This document shows positions 8,534 through 17,791 of a stretch of DNA of 64,000 nucleotides, one piece after another. The translations under genes were made by a program, and so were the position numbers. Location: positions 1-64,000 of the forward strand of contig CAIMLX010000205.1 of the NCBI GenBank assembly GCA_903842455.1. Direction: 5' to 3'. The notes beneath the pieces are model-generated. The model had not been told where the DNA came from and did not search any database. It was given only the letters and a program-made list of their open reading frames with translations. The stretch's first letter is position 1. Each line of letters opens with the position of its first letter. The DNA is from an uncultured Hyphomicrobiales bacterium (lineage in GTDB: Bacteria > Pseudomonadota > Alphaproteobacteria > Rhizobiales > Devosiaceae).

Positions 8534-10015
8534 ATGGCCGCTCCGGTGGCCAGTCTCGCTTCCCGAAAGCATCCGCCCTTGCTGCGTTCCACGCTCATCT
8601 ACGCCCCGGCGATCCTGCTGACCCGCATCTCGGCGCTGCTGCTGCTCGTCATCGCCACCCGGCTGATCGACCAGACCGAGTATGGCCTCCTGGCCCTCGT
8701 CGTCACGGTCGGCGAACTCTGCGATTCCGCGCTGACCAGCTGGCTGCGCATCGCGCTGCTGCGCCTCGGCGGCAAGGGGGAGATCAGCCGGGGCAGCCTC
8801 GTGCTCGCTGCCCGGGTACTGGTGGTGGCGGTGCTGCTCGGCCTCGTGCTGTCGGCCAGCGCGTCCCTTGTCGTCGCTCCCGAGCGCTGGGTCGAGTTCT
8901 CGGTGGCGGTCGGCGTCTATCTCTGCGTTGCGGCCGTCAGCCGCTTCGCGCTCACCATCCTGCAAATGCAGCAGCGGCACGGCACCTATTCGATGCTGGA
9001 GTTCGCCCGCGCCGCCCTGCAACTGGTGCTGCCCGTCGCGGCCATCTGGGTCTTCCAGGACAGCTTCCTCATGGTCTCGCTGGCCTCCTCGGCTGCGACG
9101 CTGTTCGCCGGCCTAGCGGCGCTGGCGCTGGCGCTGCGCGGCGTCGTGCCGGGGGCGTCGCGCTTCAGCTACCGCGAACTGCTGACGCTCGGGGTTCCGC
9201 TCATTGCCATGGCCATCATCGCCTTCGGTCTGAGCAGCGCCGAGCGTGTCCTGCTCAAGATCTACTACGATGCGGGCGCCGTGGCGGTCTTCGCCGCCGC
9301 CTATGCCCTGGCCCGCCAGCCCATCGATACCATCGCCAACGCCATCAACATGGGCGCCTTTCCCGAAATGGTCAGCCGCTTCGACCGGGAAGGTCCCGAG
9401 GCCGCCGCGCGCTACCTGTCGCGCCAGATGGGACTGATGGCGCAACTCGGCTTCCCCATTGCTGCCCTCCTGATCGCGCTCAGCCACGAGATCGCCGAAC
9501 TGCTGCTGCCGGTCGCGTATCATGGCCATGTCGGCGAACTGTTCCCGCTGATCGCGCTCTCGATCCTTTGCGCCAACTTCTCCAACTACGTGTTCGTCAA
9601 CGTCTACCACGCCCACAAGCGGCCCTGGCTGCTGGCGATCACGCTGACGCCTGGGGCCATCGTCACCATCGGCGCGTCGCTGGCGCTGATCCCGCACTAT
9701 GCGGCGGTCGGCGCCGCCACGGCGCTGGCGCTCGGCACCGCAACCACCCTCGTCGCCGATATCCTCGTCAGCCGCCGACTGACTCCGGTGCCGATCCCGT
9801 GGCGCGACCTCGGCGCCTCGGCGCTGGTCGCCGTTGCCGCGGGCGTCGCCGCCTGGCTCGGCTCCAGCCTTGCCGGCGACGCGTGGCCCGTCGTCAAGCT
9901 CGGCGTCGGCGGCACGGCGGGTGCACTGACCTTCCTCGCGCTGCAGTCGCTGCTCCATCCGGCCGAAACCCGGACGCTGGCCAGCACGGTGCGCGCCAAG
10001 CTCGCGCGCACCTGA
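8534..10015 (+). CDS. Oligosaccharide flippase / polysaccharide biosynthesis membrane protein
   Basis: A 493-residue multi-spanning membrane protein of the MOP (Wzx/MurJ/MATE) superfamily. Hydrophobic segments follow each other along the whole length, with TRISALLLLVIATRLIDQTEYG near the start, typical of Wzx proteins, and about 12-14 predicted helices. It most likely flips the undecaprenyl-linked repeat unit to the periplasm. It stands alone on the plus strand between two minus-strand groups, and its stop is close to a terminator shared with the convergent wecG-like gene. No adjacent Wzy polymerase is seen. Confidence 0.88.
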   Translation: MAAPVASLASRKHPPLLRSTLIYAPAILLTRISALLLLVIATRLIDQTEYGLLALVVTVGELCDSALTSWLRIALLRLGGKGEISRGSLVLAARVLVVAVLLGLVLSASASLVVAPERWVEFSVAVGVYLCVAAVSRFALTILQMQQRHGTYSMLEFARAALQLVLPVAAIWVFQDSFLMVSLASSAATLFAGLAALALALRGVVPGASRFSYRELLTLGVPLIAMAIIAFGLSSAERVLLKIYYDAGAVAVFAAAYALARQPIDTIANAINMGAFPEMVSRFDREGPEAAARYLSRQMGLMAQLGFPIAALLIALSHEIAELLLPVAYHGHVGELFPLIALSILCANFSNYVFVNVYHAHKRPWLLAITLTPGAIVTIGASLALIPHYAAVGAATALALGTATTLVADILVSRRLTPVPIPWRDLGASALVAVAAGVAAWLGSSLAGDAWPVVKLGVGGTAGALTFLALQSLLHPAETRTLASTVRAKLART

Positions 10016-10020
10016 CCCCC

Positions 10021-10049
10021 AAAACAAAAGCCCCACCGTGAGGCGGGGC
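10021..10049 (-). terminator. Intrinsic terminator of the wecB-wecC-wecG run
   Basis: An 8-bp stem with one mismatch (GCCCCgCC / GGtGGGGC) is followed, on the minus strand, by TTTTGTTTT. It lies directly after the stop of the wecG-like gene and in the convergent gap with the flippase gene. The T tract makes it directional for minus-strand transcripts. Confidence 0.75.
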
Positions 10050-10078
10050 AGTCGGCTGCATGGGATTGTGGAAGTGAT

Positions 10079-10873
10079 CTACTTGCGGGCCTGCCCGCGC
10101 GAGCGCAGCGCCCGCCACAGCAGCACTGCGTAGGCCGTGTTGGTCTCGTAGTAGCGGCGCCACAGCCGGCCCGGCTCCTGCAGCACGCGATACAGCCACT
10201 CGAGGCCGACGGCCTGCACCAGCCGCGGCGCCCGGCTCACCTTGCCGCCATAGACGTCGAAGCTGCCGCCCACGCCCATCACGAAATTCGGCAGCAGGTG
10301 CTGGCGGTGCTTCTTGAGGAAACGCTCCTTGCGCGGCGTCGGCATGGCGACAAACAGGCAGTCGGCGCCCGAGGCGTTGATGCCGTCGATCACTTCGGCC
10401 TCCTGCTCGGGCTTGAAATAGCCGTCGTGCCGGCCGGCAACCTCGAGCGTCGGGTATTCCTGGCGCAGCCGCTCGACCACGGCGGCCAGCACATGCGGCT
10501 CCGCCCCCAGCAGGTACGGCCGGAACCCGCGCTCGGCGCAGAGCCGGAACAGGTTCTCCATGATGTCGACACCGGCGACCCGCTCGGGCACTTCGATGCC
10601 CAGCAGCCGTGCGCCCCACATCACGCCCGCCCCATCGATATTGATCAGGTCGGCGCTGGTGACGTCCTCGTGGAGTTCGGCGTTCTTTTGCATGGTGACG
10701 AGCTTGGCCACGTTCACCACGGTATGGTGCATGGGCTTGCGCAGCGTCATCGCCTCGTCGGCGAGGTCGAGCGTTTCGGCCATGGTGAGCAGGTGCAGCG
10801 GCGCACCGAGAAACTCGGCGCGTCGCGAGGCGAGCAGCGGATGGAATTCCCAGCCGAAAGCGTGTGTGTTCAT
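10079..10873 (-). CDS. WecG/TagA/CpsF family glycosyltransferase (GT26)
   Basis: A 264-residue GT26 enzyme with the family hallmarks: TVVNVAKLV near residue 50, the DLINIDGAGVMWGARLLG region, RPYLLGA, AGRHDGYF, the FVAMPTPRKERFL core and a C-terminal EWLYRVLQEPGRLWRRYY tail typical of membrane-surface-binding TagA/WecG. Members add ManNAc(A) or hexoses to an undecaprenyl-linked first sugar. Its start codon overlaps the stop of the UDP-ManNAc dehydrogenase gene (ATGA), so transfer of ManNAcA made by WecB-WecC is a reasonable inference. The polyprenyl acceptor would come from the initiating transferase encoded at 18.5 kb. Confidence 0.88.
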   Translation of the reverse strand: MNTHAFGWEFHPLLASRRAEFLGAPLHLLTMAETLDLADEAMTLRKPMHHTVVNVAKLVTMQKNAELHEDVTSADLINIDGAGVMWGARLLGIEVPERVAGVDIMENLFRLCAERGFRPYLLGAEPHVLAAVVERLRQEYPTLEVAGRHDGYFKPEQEAEVIDGINASGADCLFVAMPTPRKERFLKKHRQHLLPNFVMGVGGSFDVYGGKVSRAPRLVQAVGLEWLYRVLQEPGRLWRRYYETNTAYAVLLWRALRSRGQARK

Positions 10874-12216
10874 GCGGCGCGGTCCGTGGCTCGGCGCAGC
10901 GGGTGCGGCACCAGCCGGGCTTCGCGCGACTTGTTGCCTTCGATTCGGGCATCCGGCTTCTTGGCCTTCTTCCAGGTCCAGAGCCCGCGGGTGTCGATCA
11001 GCTGCTTGTCCTTGAGCGCCTCGGGATCGATCAGCCCGAACTGGCGGTGGTCGACCAGCAGCACCACGATGTCGGCCCTGTCGATCGCGCTCAGCGCATC
11101 GGTGAAGGTGATGCCGAGGTTCTGAAGTTCATGCGGCAACGCCTGGGTGTGCGGTTCGGCGGCGATCAGCCTGATATTCGGTACCTCGGCCAGCAGCTTT
11201 ACAACCTCCACGGCCGGGCTCTCGCGCAGGTCGTCGATGTTGGGTTTGAAGCTGAGGCCGAGGCATGCGACCGTCTGCGTCCGGGTCGGGTCCAGCACCG
11301 CTTCGATGTCTCGCACGACAGCGAAGGGCCGATCTGAATTGATGCGCCGCGCCGCGCTCATCAGGCGCGTGCTGTCCGGGGCGGCGTCGATGATGAAATA
11401 GGGATCCACTGCGATGCAGTGACCGCCGACGCCGGGGCCGGGCTGCAGGATGTTCACCCGCGGGTGCCGGTTGGCGAGGTCGATCACCTCCCACACGTTC
11501 AGCGACAGGTCCTGGCACACCGCAGCCAGTTCGTTGGCGAAGGCGATGTTGACGTCGCGGAAGGCGTTTTCGGTCAGCTTCACCAGCTCGGCGCTCTCGG
11601 CCGAGGTGATGAACAGGTCGCCGCCGACGAACTTGCCGTAAAGCTCCACCGTCCGCGTCGACGAGGCCTGCGACAGCCCGCCGATCGAGCGGTCGTTGTT
11701 GATCAGTTCGGTCAGAACCTTGCCCGGCAGTACCCGCTCGGGGGAGTAGGCGACGAGCACATCGGCCTTCTCGGCGTGGATGTGCGGGAATTTCAGGTCC
11801 GGGCGCATCTCGGCGAGGACGGCGGTCATGCGGCGCGTGGTGCCGACCGGCGAGGTCGATTCCAGCACCACGAGGTCGCCCTTCTTCAGCACCGGGGCGA
11901 TACTCCGCGCCGCCGACAGCACGTAGGAAATATCGGGCTTGTGGTCGTGGGTGATCGGCGTGGGGACCGCGATCACGAACGCGTCGGCGGGCTGTGGCGT
12001 GGTGAAGGCGCGCAGCTTGCCGTTCGCCACCACCTTCTGGATCAGCCCGTCGAGGTCCGGCTCGACGATGTGGATCTCGCCGCGGTTGACCTTCTCGACC
12101 ACCCCGGGGTTGACGTCGATGCCGATCACGTCGAGCCCGCGGCTCGCGAAAATGGCGCAGGTGGGCAGGCCGATATAGCCCATGCCGATGACGGAAACGG
12201 TGTTGATCTCAGACAC
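10870..12216 (-). CDS. wecC: UDP-N-acetyl-D-mannosamine dehydrogenase-like (nucleotide-sugar dehydrogenase)
   Basis: The track starts at 12279, but the likely start is the GTG at 12216 (MSEINTVSVIGMG): it has a GAGGT site and lies seven bases after the wecB stop. The 448-residue product has the Rossmann motif GMGYIGLP, ESTSPVGTT, the catalytic-cysteine motif GPGVGGHCIAVDPYF and the C-terminal UDP-binding domain with GLSFKPNIDDLRESPA. The family oxidises UDP-ManNAc to UDP-ManNAcA in two NAD-dependent steps. The neighbouring epimerase supports this substrate over UDP-Glc. Confidence 0.9.
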   Translation of the reverse strand: MSEINTVSVIGMGYIGLPTCAIFASRGLDVIGIDVNPGVVEKVNRGEIHIVEPDLDGLIQKVVANGKLRAFTTPQPADAFVIAVPTPITHDHKPDISYVLSAARSIAPVLKKGDLVVLESTSPVGTTRRMTAVLAEMRPDLKFPHIHAEKADVLVAYSPERVLPGKVLTELINNDRSIGGLSQASSTRTVELYGKFVGGDLFITSAESAELVKLTENAFRDVNIAFANELAAVCQDLSLNVWEVIDLANRHPRVNILQPGPGVGGHCIAVDPYFIIDAAPDSTRLMSAARRINSDRPFAVVRDIEAVLDPTRTQTVACLGLSFKPNIDDLRESPAVEVVKLLAEVPNIRLIAAEPHTQALPHELQNLGITFTDALSAIDRADIVVLLVDHRQFGLIDPEALKDKQLIDTRGLWTWKKAKKPDARIEGNKSREARLVPHPLRRATDRAA

Positions 12217-12223
12217 ATTGACC

Positions 12224-13378
12224 TCAGGCGTGGCGCAGCAGTTCTTCGACGATCCGGGCACTGGCCCGGCCGTCGCCATAGGGGTTGTGGGGTTCGGCCA
12301 TGCCGCGATACGCCGCCGGGTCGTCCAGCAGGCGTGTCGCGTTGGCGACGATCATTTCGACATCGGTGCCGACCAGCCGGGCCGTGCCGGCGGCGACGCC
12401 CTCGGGGCGCTCGGTGTTCTCGCGCATCACCAGCACGGGCTTGCCGAGCGACGGTGCCTCTTCCTGCACGCCACCGCTATCGGTCAGCACCAGGTAGCTG
12501 CGCTTCTGCAGGTAGAGGAACGGCAGATAGTCCTGCGGGTCGATCAGGTGGATGTTCGGCACGCTGCCGATCTCCGCCGCGACCACGCCGCGCACGTTCG
12601 GATTGGGGTGTACCGGGTAGACGATCTGCACGTCACCGCGTGTCGCCAGCTGCTTGAGCGCGGCGCAGATGCGGCCGATGCCGCCGTCGAAATTCTCGCG
12701 CCGATGACCGGTGACGAGGATCAGCTTCTTGTCCCGATCAAGGAACGGGAAGCGGGAGGCCAATTCGGCGCTCACGGTGTCATCCGCGTCGATCGAGTCC
12801 GAAAAATGCAGCAGCGTATCGATCACGGTGTTGCCCGTGACGAAGATCGCGTCGGGGTTCTTGCCCTCGCGGATCAGGTTGTCGCGCGCTGCCACCGTCG
12901 GCGCGAAATGCCAGGTCGCGATGTTGCCGGCGATCAGCCGATTCAGCTCCTCGGGGAAGGGGCTGTCGATATTGTGGCTGCGCAGCCCCGCCTCGATATG
13001 GGCTACGGGCACGCGCTTGTAGAAGGCGGCGAGCGCGGCGGTCATCGCAGTGGTGGTGTCGCCCTGTACCATGACGATGTCGGGCTGCGACTTTTCAAGC
13101 ACTGCTTCCATGCCCTTGAGCACCCTGGCAGTGACGTCGAACAGTGTCTGCCCGTGCGACATGACGTCGAGATCGTAGTCGACCGGCATGCCGGTGAGCG
13201 CGATCACGCTGTCCACCATCTCGCGATGCTGGGCGGTGACGCAGATCTCGGCATGGATGTGCGGGCTCCTGATCGCCGCCATGGCGACCGGGAAGCATTT
13301 CAGCGCTTCAGGGCGCGTGCCGAACACGATCAGCAGCTTCAGCCGGCGGGGGCGCTCTGGCAGCGAATGGAAGTTCAT
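12224..13378 (-). CDS. wecB: UDP-N-acetylglucosamine 2-epimerase, non-hydrolysing
   Basis: A 384-residue protein with the complete set of non-hydrolysing epimerase motifs: FGTRPEALK, MVQGDTTTAM, HIEAGLRS, LVTGHRRENFDGG, YPVHPNPNV, and LTDSGGVQEEAPSLGKPVLVM. It interconverts UDP-GlcNAc and UDP-ManNAc in the cytoplasm and feeds the dehydrogenase that follows seven bases later. It is the first gene of the wecB-wecC-wecG-like run. The upstream 209-base gap to the divergent GINT1-like gene is AT-richer than its surroundings and probably holds both promoters. Confidence 0.93.
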   Translation of the reverse strand: MNFHSLPERPRRLKLLIVFGTRPEALKCFPVAMAAIRSPHIHAEICVTAQHREMVDSVIALTGMPVDYDLDVMSHGQTLFDVTARVLKGMEAVLEKSQPDIVMVQGDTTTAMTAALAAFYKRVPVAHIEAGLRSHNIDSPFPEELNRLIAGNIATWHFAPTVAARDNLIREGKNPDAIFVTGNTVIDTLLHFSDSIDADDTVSAELASRFPFLDRDKKLILVTGHRRENFDGGIGRICAALKQLATRGDVQIVYPVHPNPNVRGVVAAEIGSVPNIHLIDPQDYLPFLYLQKRSYLVLTDSGGVQEEAPSLGKPVLVMRENTERPEGVAAGTARLVGTDVEMIVANATRLLDDPAAYRGMAEPHNPYGDGRASARIVEELLRHA

Positions 13379-13587
13379 GGCCTCGGGTCCATTCAGTCGA
13401 TCCGGACGCTGCTTTCAGCTATCCTCGAAAAGCATCCTACCTGCCTCGGGCGTTCCAGTGGTGCTCTCCCTTAATATATGCTTAATGCTGTGACCGCATT
13501 TACCGTAGCTACCTTCAGTTGTTGTTTGCAACGAAACAGTTCGGCTAAGGGTCTTGCGTCGCTAACGAGGGGATTAGTTTCAATTTT

Positions 13588-15018
13588 ATGCAAATTTTAA
13601 TTAATCTATACTCAGACACTGCCCGACGCTGGCAGCTTGAACTGTTGAAGCGGCTTGAGCGTGCCGGCCACACTGTCCTCATTTCACATGGTGGACCGGC
13701 CCCCACCGAGCGCGCGCTGGCGGCGATCCTCGCCATCGAGAGCGGCCGCCCCCCCTCGCTGCTATCCTTGCGGCCCGTGCCGGCTGCACGGCCCGGCAAG
13801 GCCGACCTCGTCGTCGATCTCACCGGCGCCGCAGGGCAGGGGGAGACACCCACCCTGGCGCTGTCCTTTGCCGGCCAGATGCAGCTCGGCGCCGGTCTGG
13901 CGCAGATGGTCGGGCGGCGTGAGCTGCCCGAGATCGTCGCCTGGCTCGATGGCGCCGCCGTCGGCCGCGCCCGCCCGATGATCGGTGACCGCGTCTGGCT
14001 CACCCACGGCGCGTCCGACCTCCTCGCCGGCGCCATCGGCCTCGTCGAGCAGTGCGTGGCACGCTTCGCGACCGCTCAGCTCAACCCGTTGCCCGAGCCG
14101 GTCCGCCTGCCGCGCCAGCGCTCTGGCTCCGACCTGCTGCTGCGCTACCTGCCCAATCTTGCCGCCGGGCTGATCGGTCGCCGGATCCACCGCCTCCGCA
14201 ACCGCCCCTTCTACTGGCAGACTGCGTACCGTCGCCTTGAAGGTCAGGGCGTCGCCGGGGACGGGTCGTTGTCGGGCGCGCCCTTCGCGCTGCTGCCCGA
14301 CGATGGCAAACGCTTCTTCGCCGATCCCTTCGTCATCGAGCACGAGGGCCGCACCTTCCTGTTCGTCGAGGAGTTCCCCTACGAGCTGGCGCGCGGCGTC
14401 ATCTCGGTGGCCGAACTCGGCCCCGATGGCCAGTTCGGCATGCCCAGGCAGGTGCTGGTCGAGCCGCACCACCTTAGCTACCCGCAGGTGTTTGCGCTGG
14501 GCGGCGAGGTCTGGATGATCCCCGAAACCAGCACTGCCCGCGAGGTCGTGCTCTACCGGGCCGAGGCATTCCCGGGCCGCTGGGTCCGCCACGCCACCCT
14601 CATCGCCGATCGCGAGATCTCAGACGCCACGCTGCTCGAGCGCGATGGCCGCTTCTGGCTGTTTGGCACCGAGCGCCAGTCGCAGGGCAACCCCTCCGAC
14701 ACCATGGTGGTGTTCAGCGCCGACCGCCTCGAGGGCCCGTGGCTGCCGCACCCGATGAACCCGGTGCTGATCGATCGCAGCGCGGCCCGCCCGGGCGGCG
14801 CATTCGTCCGTCACGGCGAGAAACTGTTCCTGCCGGTGCAGGATGGGACGCGCTCCTATGGCGGCGGCCTCGGCCTCGCTGAACTGGTCGAACTGGACCA
14901 GCAGCGCGTCCGCTTCGCGGCGCCGCAGCCGGTGCGGCCGGGAAAGGCCTGGGACCGGAGAGGCATCCACACGCTCAATCGCGCGGGCGGCATCGAAGTC
15001 ATCGACAGTGCCGGCTGA
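13588..15018 (+). CDS. GINT1-like five-bladed beta-propeller protein of polysaccharide loci
   Basis: A 476-residue protein. The first ~150 residues resemble a formyltransferase-like Rossmann part (MQILINLYSD..., FAGQMQLGAGLA). The C-terminal ~280 residues contain FADPFVIEHEGRTFLFVEEFPY, SYPQVFALGGEVWMIPET, and DATLLERDGRFWLFGTE. Evenly spaced D-x-F/W-x-x-E blades like these occur in the glucosamine inositolphosphorylceramide transferase 1 (GINT1)-like family and in GH43-like propellers. Similar genes are common in rhizobial exopolysaccharide clusters, but I know of no biochemical proof of function there. It could be a glycosyltransferase or a polymer-modifying enzyme. It is divergent from wecB. 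Confidence 0.6.
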   Translation: MQILINLYSDTARRWQLELLKRLERAGHTVLISHGGPAPTERALAAILAIESGRPPSLLSLRPVPAARPGKADLVVDLTGAAGQGETPTLALSFAGQMQLGAGLAQMVGRRELPEIVAWLDGAAVGRARPMIGDRVWLTHGASDLLAGAIGLVEQCVARFATAQLNPLPEPVRLPRQRSGSDLLLRYLPNLAAGLIGRRIHRLRNRPFYWQTAYRRLEGQGVAGDGSLSGAPFALLPDDGKRFFADPFVIEHEGRTFLFVEEFPYELARGVISVAELGPDGQFGMPRQVLVEPHHLSYPQVFALGGEVWMIPETSTAREVVLYRAEAFPGRWVRHATLIADREISDATLLERDGRFWLFGTERQSQGNPSDTMVVFSADRLEGPWLPHPMNPVLIDRSAARPGGAFVRHGEKLFLPVQDGTRSYGGGLGLAELVELDQQRVRFAAPQPVRPGKAWDRRGIHTLNRAGGIEVIDSAG

Positions 15019-15109
15019 GCTTAACCAAGAAACCCCATTCCCGCCGCGCCCGCAGGGGCTTGGTATATAAAGACCTAACGGCCGAACTTCCCCAACGAGG
15101 CGTTATCGC

Positions 15110-16669
15110 ATGTCCGACATTGCAGACAGGCCCGACACTGTGAACCGCTCCGGCGCCCGCGCCTTCGCGCGCCTCGACACCAGCATGATCGGCATGCGCC
15201 GCCCCATTGGCGCCGCCGAGCCGGTCGCCCGCGCCGCCCCCGCCAATGATGCTGCGCCCATCGCGGCCGCACCCGTCGAGACCATCACGCTCAACAAGGT
15301 CGGCGATTTTCTCGAGCTCGATTTCGGCCGCCTCTTCACCTGGCTGGGTCGCGGCATGCTGCTGGGGCTGATCCTCGCGATCATCGGCGGCATTGCGGGC
15401 GGCATCTACGCCGTGGTCGCGACGCCGAAATACACCGTCTCCACCGACCTCCTGATCGATCCGGCCAACCTGCAGGTGGTCCCCGACGACCTGTTCCAGC
15501 AGTCGGGGCAGGTCGACAGCGCGCTGCTCAACGCCGGCAGCAAGTTCCGCGTCATGACCTCGGGCAATGTGCTGACGCGCGTCGTCGATGAACTCGACCT
15601 GGCCGCCGACAAGGAGTTCTACAACCCTGATCCCGGCTTCTCGCTCGGGTCGCTGCTGCCCGGCTCCGGCGACAAGGTCGAGCCGAACCCGCAGCTCGCG
15701 GCACTCGGCGCGCTGACCAAGCGCGTCACTGCCAAGGCCGACGACAAGAGCTTCGTCGCGACGCTGTTCGTTTCATCGGAGAGCCCCGAAAAGTCGATCC
15801 GTATCTCCGACGCCATCGTCCGCTCGTTCCAGACCGAACTTGCCACCGCCGAGTCGCAGGGCGCCTCGCGCACCGCCGACGCGCTGAACGACCGGCTCAA
15901 CGAGCTCAAGGCCAACGTCAAGGTCACCGAGGAGAAGGTCGAGGCCTACAAGCGCGCCAACAACCTCGCCGCCAGCTCCGGCGAGCTGGTCAGCAACCAG
16001 ACCCTTACCCAGCTCAACGCCCAGGTGGTCGAAGCGCAGGCCCGCGTCATCGCCGCCCAGTCGGCCTATGACGAGCTGGTCGCAGCCGGCGCCAGCGCCG
16101 ACACCCAGGGTTCGGCCAGCCTCGTGGCGCTCCGCAGCCAGGTGGCGGGGCTGCGCTCGCAGCTCGACGCCCAGTCCACCGTCTATGGTCCGCGCCACCC
16201 CACCATTGTACGGCTCACCACCGAGCTTGCCGCAGCTCAGGCCGAGCTGTCGGCCGAACTCGGCCGCATCGTCGCCGCCGCGAAGGTCGCGCTCGACGAG
16301 GCGACATCCGGTCTCGCGGCGCTCACTGCGCGTGCCGATGCGCTCAAGACCAACGTCTTTGCCGACAACGAAGCGCTCGTAGCGCTGCGTGAACTCGAGC
16401 GCGACGCTGCCTCCGCGACCACCATCTACGAGGCCTTCCTCAGCCGCGCCAAGCAGGTGGCCGAGCGCGAGCAGATCGACACGACCAACATCCGCGTCAT
16501 CTCCACCGCCGTGCCGCCCGCCGCCCGCGCATGGCCGCCGCGTTCGGTGGTGATGGTCGGTGCGGGTGCTGCGGCCGGGTTTGTGCTCGCCATGCTGGTC
16601 GCCGTGATCCTCGGCATCCGCCGCGACCTGCGGCAGGCCGCGCCTGCCCGTCGCGCTGCCGCGGCCTGA
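15110..16669 (+). CDS. Wzz/GumC-type polysaccharide chain-length/export protein
   Basis: A 519-residue inner-membrane polysaccharide co-polymerase. After a Pro/Ala-rich cytoplasmic leader of about 80 residues comes a first membrane helix (GMLLGLILAIIGGIAGGIYAV). A periplasmic Wzz domain starts at TPKYTVSTDLLIDPANLQVV, followed by a long coiled coil (about residues 260-440). A GNVR-like segment leads to a second membrane helix (VVMVGAGAAAGFVLAMLVAVIL). There is no Walker A, so it lacks the Wzc-type tyrosine kinase domain. It should set chain length and link polymerisation to export. The GT4 gene starts two bases after its stop. Confidence 0.88.
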   Translation: MSDIADRPDTVNRSGARAFARLDTSMIGMRRPIGAAEPVARAAPANDAAPIAAAPVETITLNKVGDFLELDFGRLFTWLGRGMLLGLILAIIGGIAGGIYAVVATPKYTVSTDLLIDPANLQVVPDDLFQQSGQVDSALLNAGSKFRVMTSGNVLTRVVDELDLAADKEFYNPDPGFSLGSLLPGSGDKVEPNPQLAALGALTKRVTAKADDKSFVATLFVSSESPEKSIRISDAIVRSFQTELATAESQGASRTADALNDRLNELKANVKVTEEKVEAYKRANNLAASSGELVSNQTLTQLNAQVVEAQARVIAAQSAYDELVAAGASADTQGSASLVALRSQVAGLRSQLDAQSTVYGPRHPTIVRLTTELAAAQAELSAELGRIVAAAKVALDEATSGLAALTARADALKTNVFADNEALVALRELERDAASATTIYEAFLSRAKQVAEREQIDTTNIRVISTAVPPAARAWPPRSVVMVGAGAAAGFVLAMLVAVILGIRRDLRQAAPARRAAAA

Positions 16670-16671
16670 TC

Positions 16672-17790
16672 GTGCTGCCACGGCGCCTGATCTTCCACGT
16701 CCCCACGCTTGGGGGCGGCGGCGCCGAGCGCGTCTTCGTGCTGATGGCCAATGCGCTGGCCGCGCGGGGCCATGAGGTGACGCTCTTCACCTGGAACGCC
16801 GGCGGCCCCAATGCCGCCCTGCGCTCCGATGCGGTGCATCTCGTCGACCTCGACATCCCGGTCACCGGCGGCGGTTTCGGCAAGCCGCGGACGCTGGCGG
16901 GCCTGTGGCGCAGCGCCCAGTTCTACCGCCGGCAGCAACCCGACGCGGTGTTCAGCGGCCCGGAGTTTGCCAACCTCGTTACCGCGCTGGCGCTCACGCT
17001 GGGCCTGACACCAGCGAAATTCTTCCCCAGCTTCCACGCCGCCGCCTCGATCCCGTCCAAAGATCTCGGCTCGAAGCTCGCCGCCCGCCTCGCCGCGCTG
17101 GTCGCCACCCGCGCCACGACGCTCATCGCCGTATCGGCCGGCATCGGGCGCGACCTGCTGGCCCGCGGCGTGCCCGAGGGCAAGGTTGCCGTCATCCACA
17201 ACCCGCTACCGCCCGGTATCCATGACGGGGCCACTCGCCGCTATCCGTGGCACGCCGAGCTCGCAGCGCTGGGGCAGGGGCCGGTCATCGTCACCGCCGG
17301 CCGCCTGACCGCGGTCAAGGACCACAGGACGCTGCTCGCCGCCTTCGCGCAACTGCGTGCCACCCGCCCGGCCCGCCTCGTGCTCTTCGGCGACGGCCCG
17401 CTCCGCTCCGAGCTCGTGGCCGAAGCCGAGCGCCTCGGCATTGCGGGCTCCACGCTGTTTGCCGGCTATGTCAACGATCCGGCCGCCTGCTACGCCGTCG
17501 CCGACCTGTTCGCCCTCAGTTCGGTCAGCGAAGGTTTTGGCAACGTGCTGATCGAAGCCATGGCGGCCGGAGTGCCCGTCGTCTCCACCGATGCGCCGCA
17601 TGGCCCGCGCGAGATCCTCGAGGATGGTGCCCTGGGGCCGCTGGTACCGGTGGGCGATGCCGCCGCGCTTGCCGCTGCGATGGCCAAGACACTCGATGAT
17701 CCGACCCCTGCCGCCGCGCTCAAGGCGCGCGGCGCCGACTTCGAAATCGACGTGATCGCAGATCGTTACGAGGCGTTGCTGGAGTTCTGA
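16672..17790 (+). CDS. Glycosyltransferase family 4
   Basis: The track start at 16531 lies inside the Wzz-like gene; I place the start at GTG 16672, two bases after that gene's stop, giving 372 residues beginning MLPRRLIFHVPTLGGGGAERV. The GGGGAERV loop, the VTAGRLTAVKDHRTLL segment, LVLFGDGPLRSEL and SSVSEGFGNVLIEAMAAGVPVVSTD are classic GT4 signatures. It is translationally coupled to the chain-length gene, so it probably acts on the same repeat unit. Donor and acceptor are unknown. Confidence 0.9.
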   Translation: MLPRRLIFHVPTLGGGGAERVFVLMANALAARGHEVTLFTWNAGGPNAALRSDAVHLVDLDIPVTGGGFGKPRTLAGLWRSAQFYRRQQPDAVFSGPEFANLVTALALTLGLTPAKFFPSFHAAASIPSKDLGSKLAARLAALVATRATTLIAVSAGIGRDLLARGVPEGKVAVIHNPLPPGIHDGATRRYPWHAELAALGQGPVIVTAGRLTAVKDHRTLLAAFAQLRATRPARLVLFGDGPLRSELVAEAERLGIAGSTLFAGYVNDPAACYAVADLFALSSVSEGFGNVLIEAMAAGVPVVSTDAPHGPREILEDGALGPLVPVGDAAALAAAMAKTLDDPTPAAALKARGADFEIDVIADRYEALLEF

Positions 17791-17791
17791 G

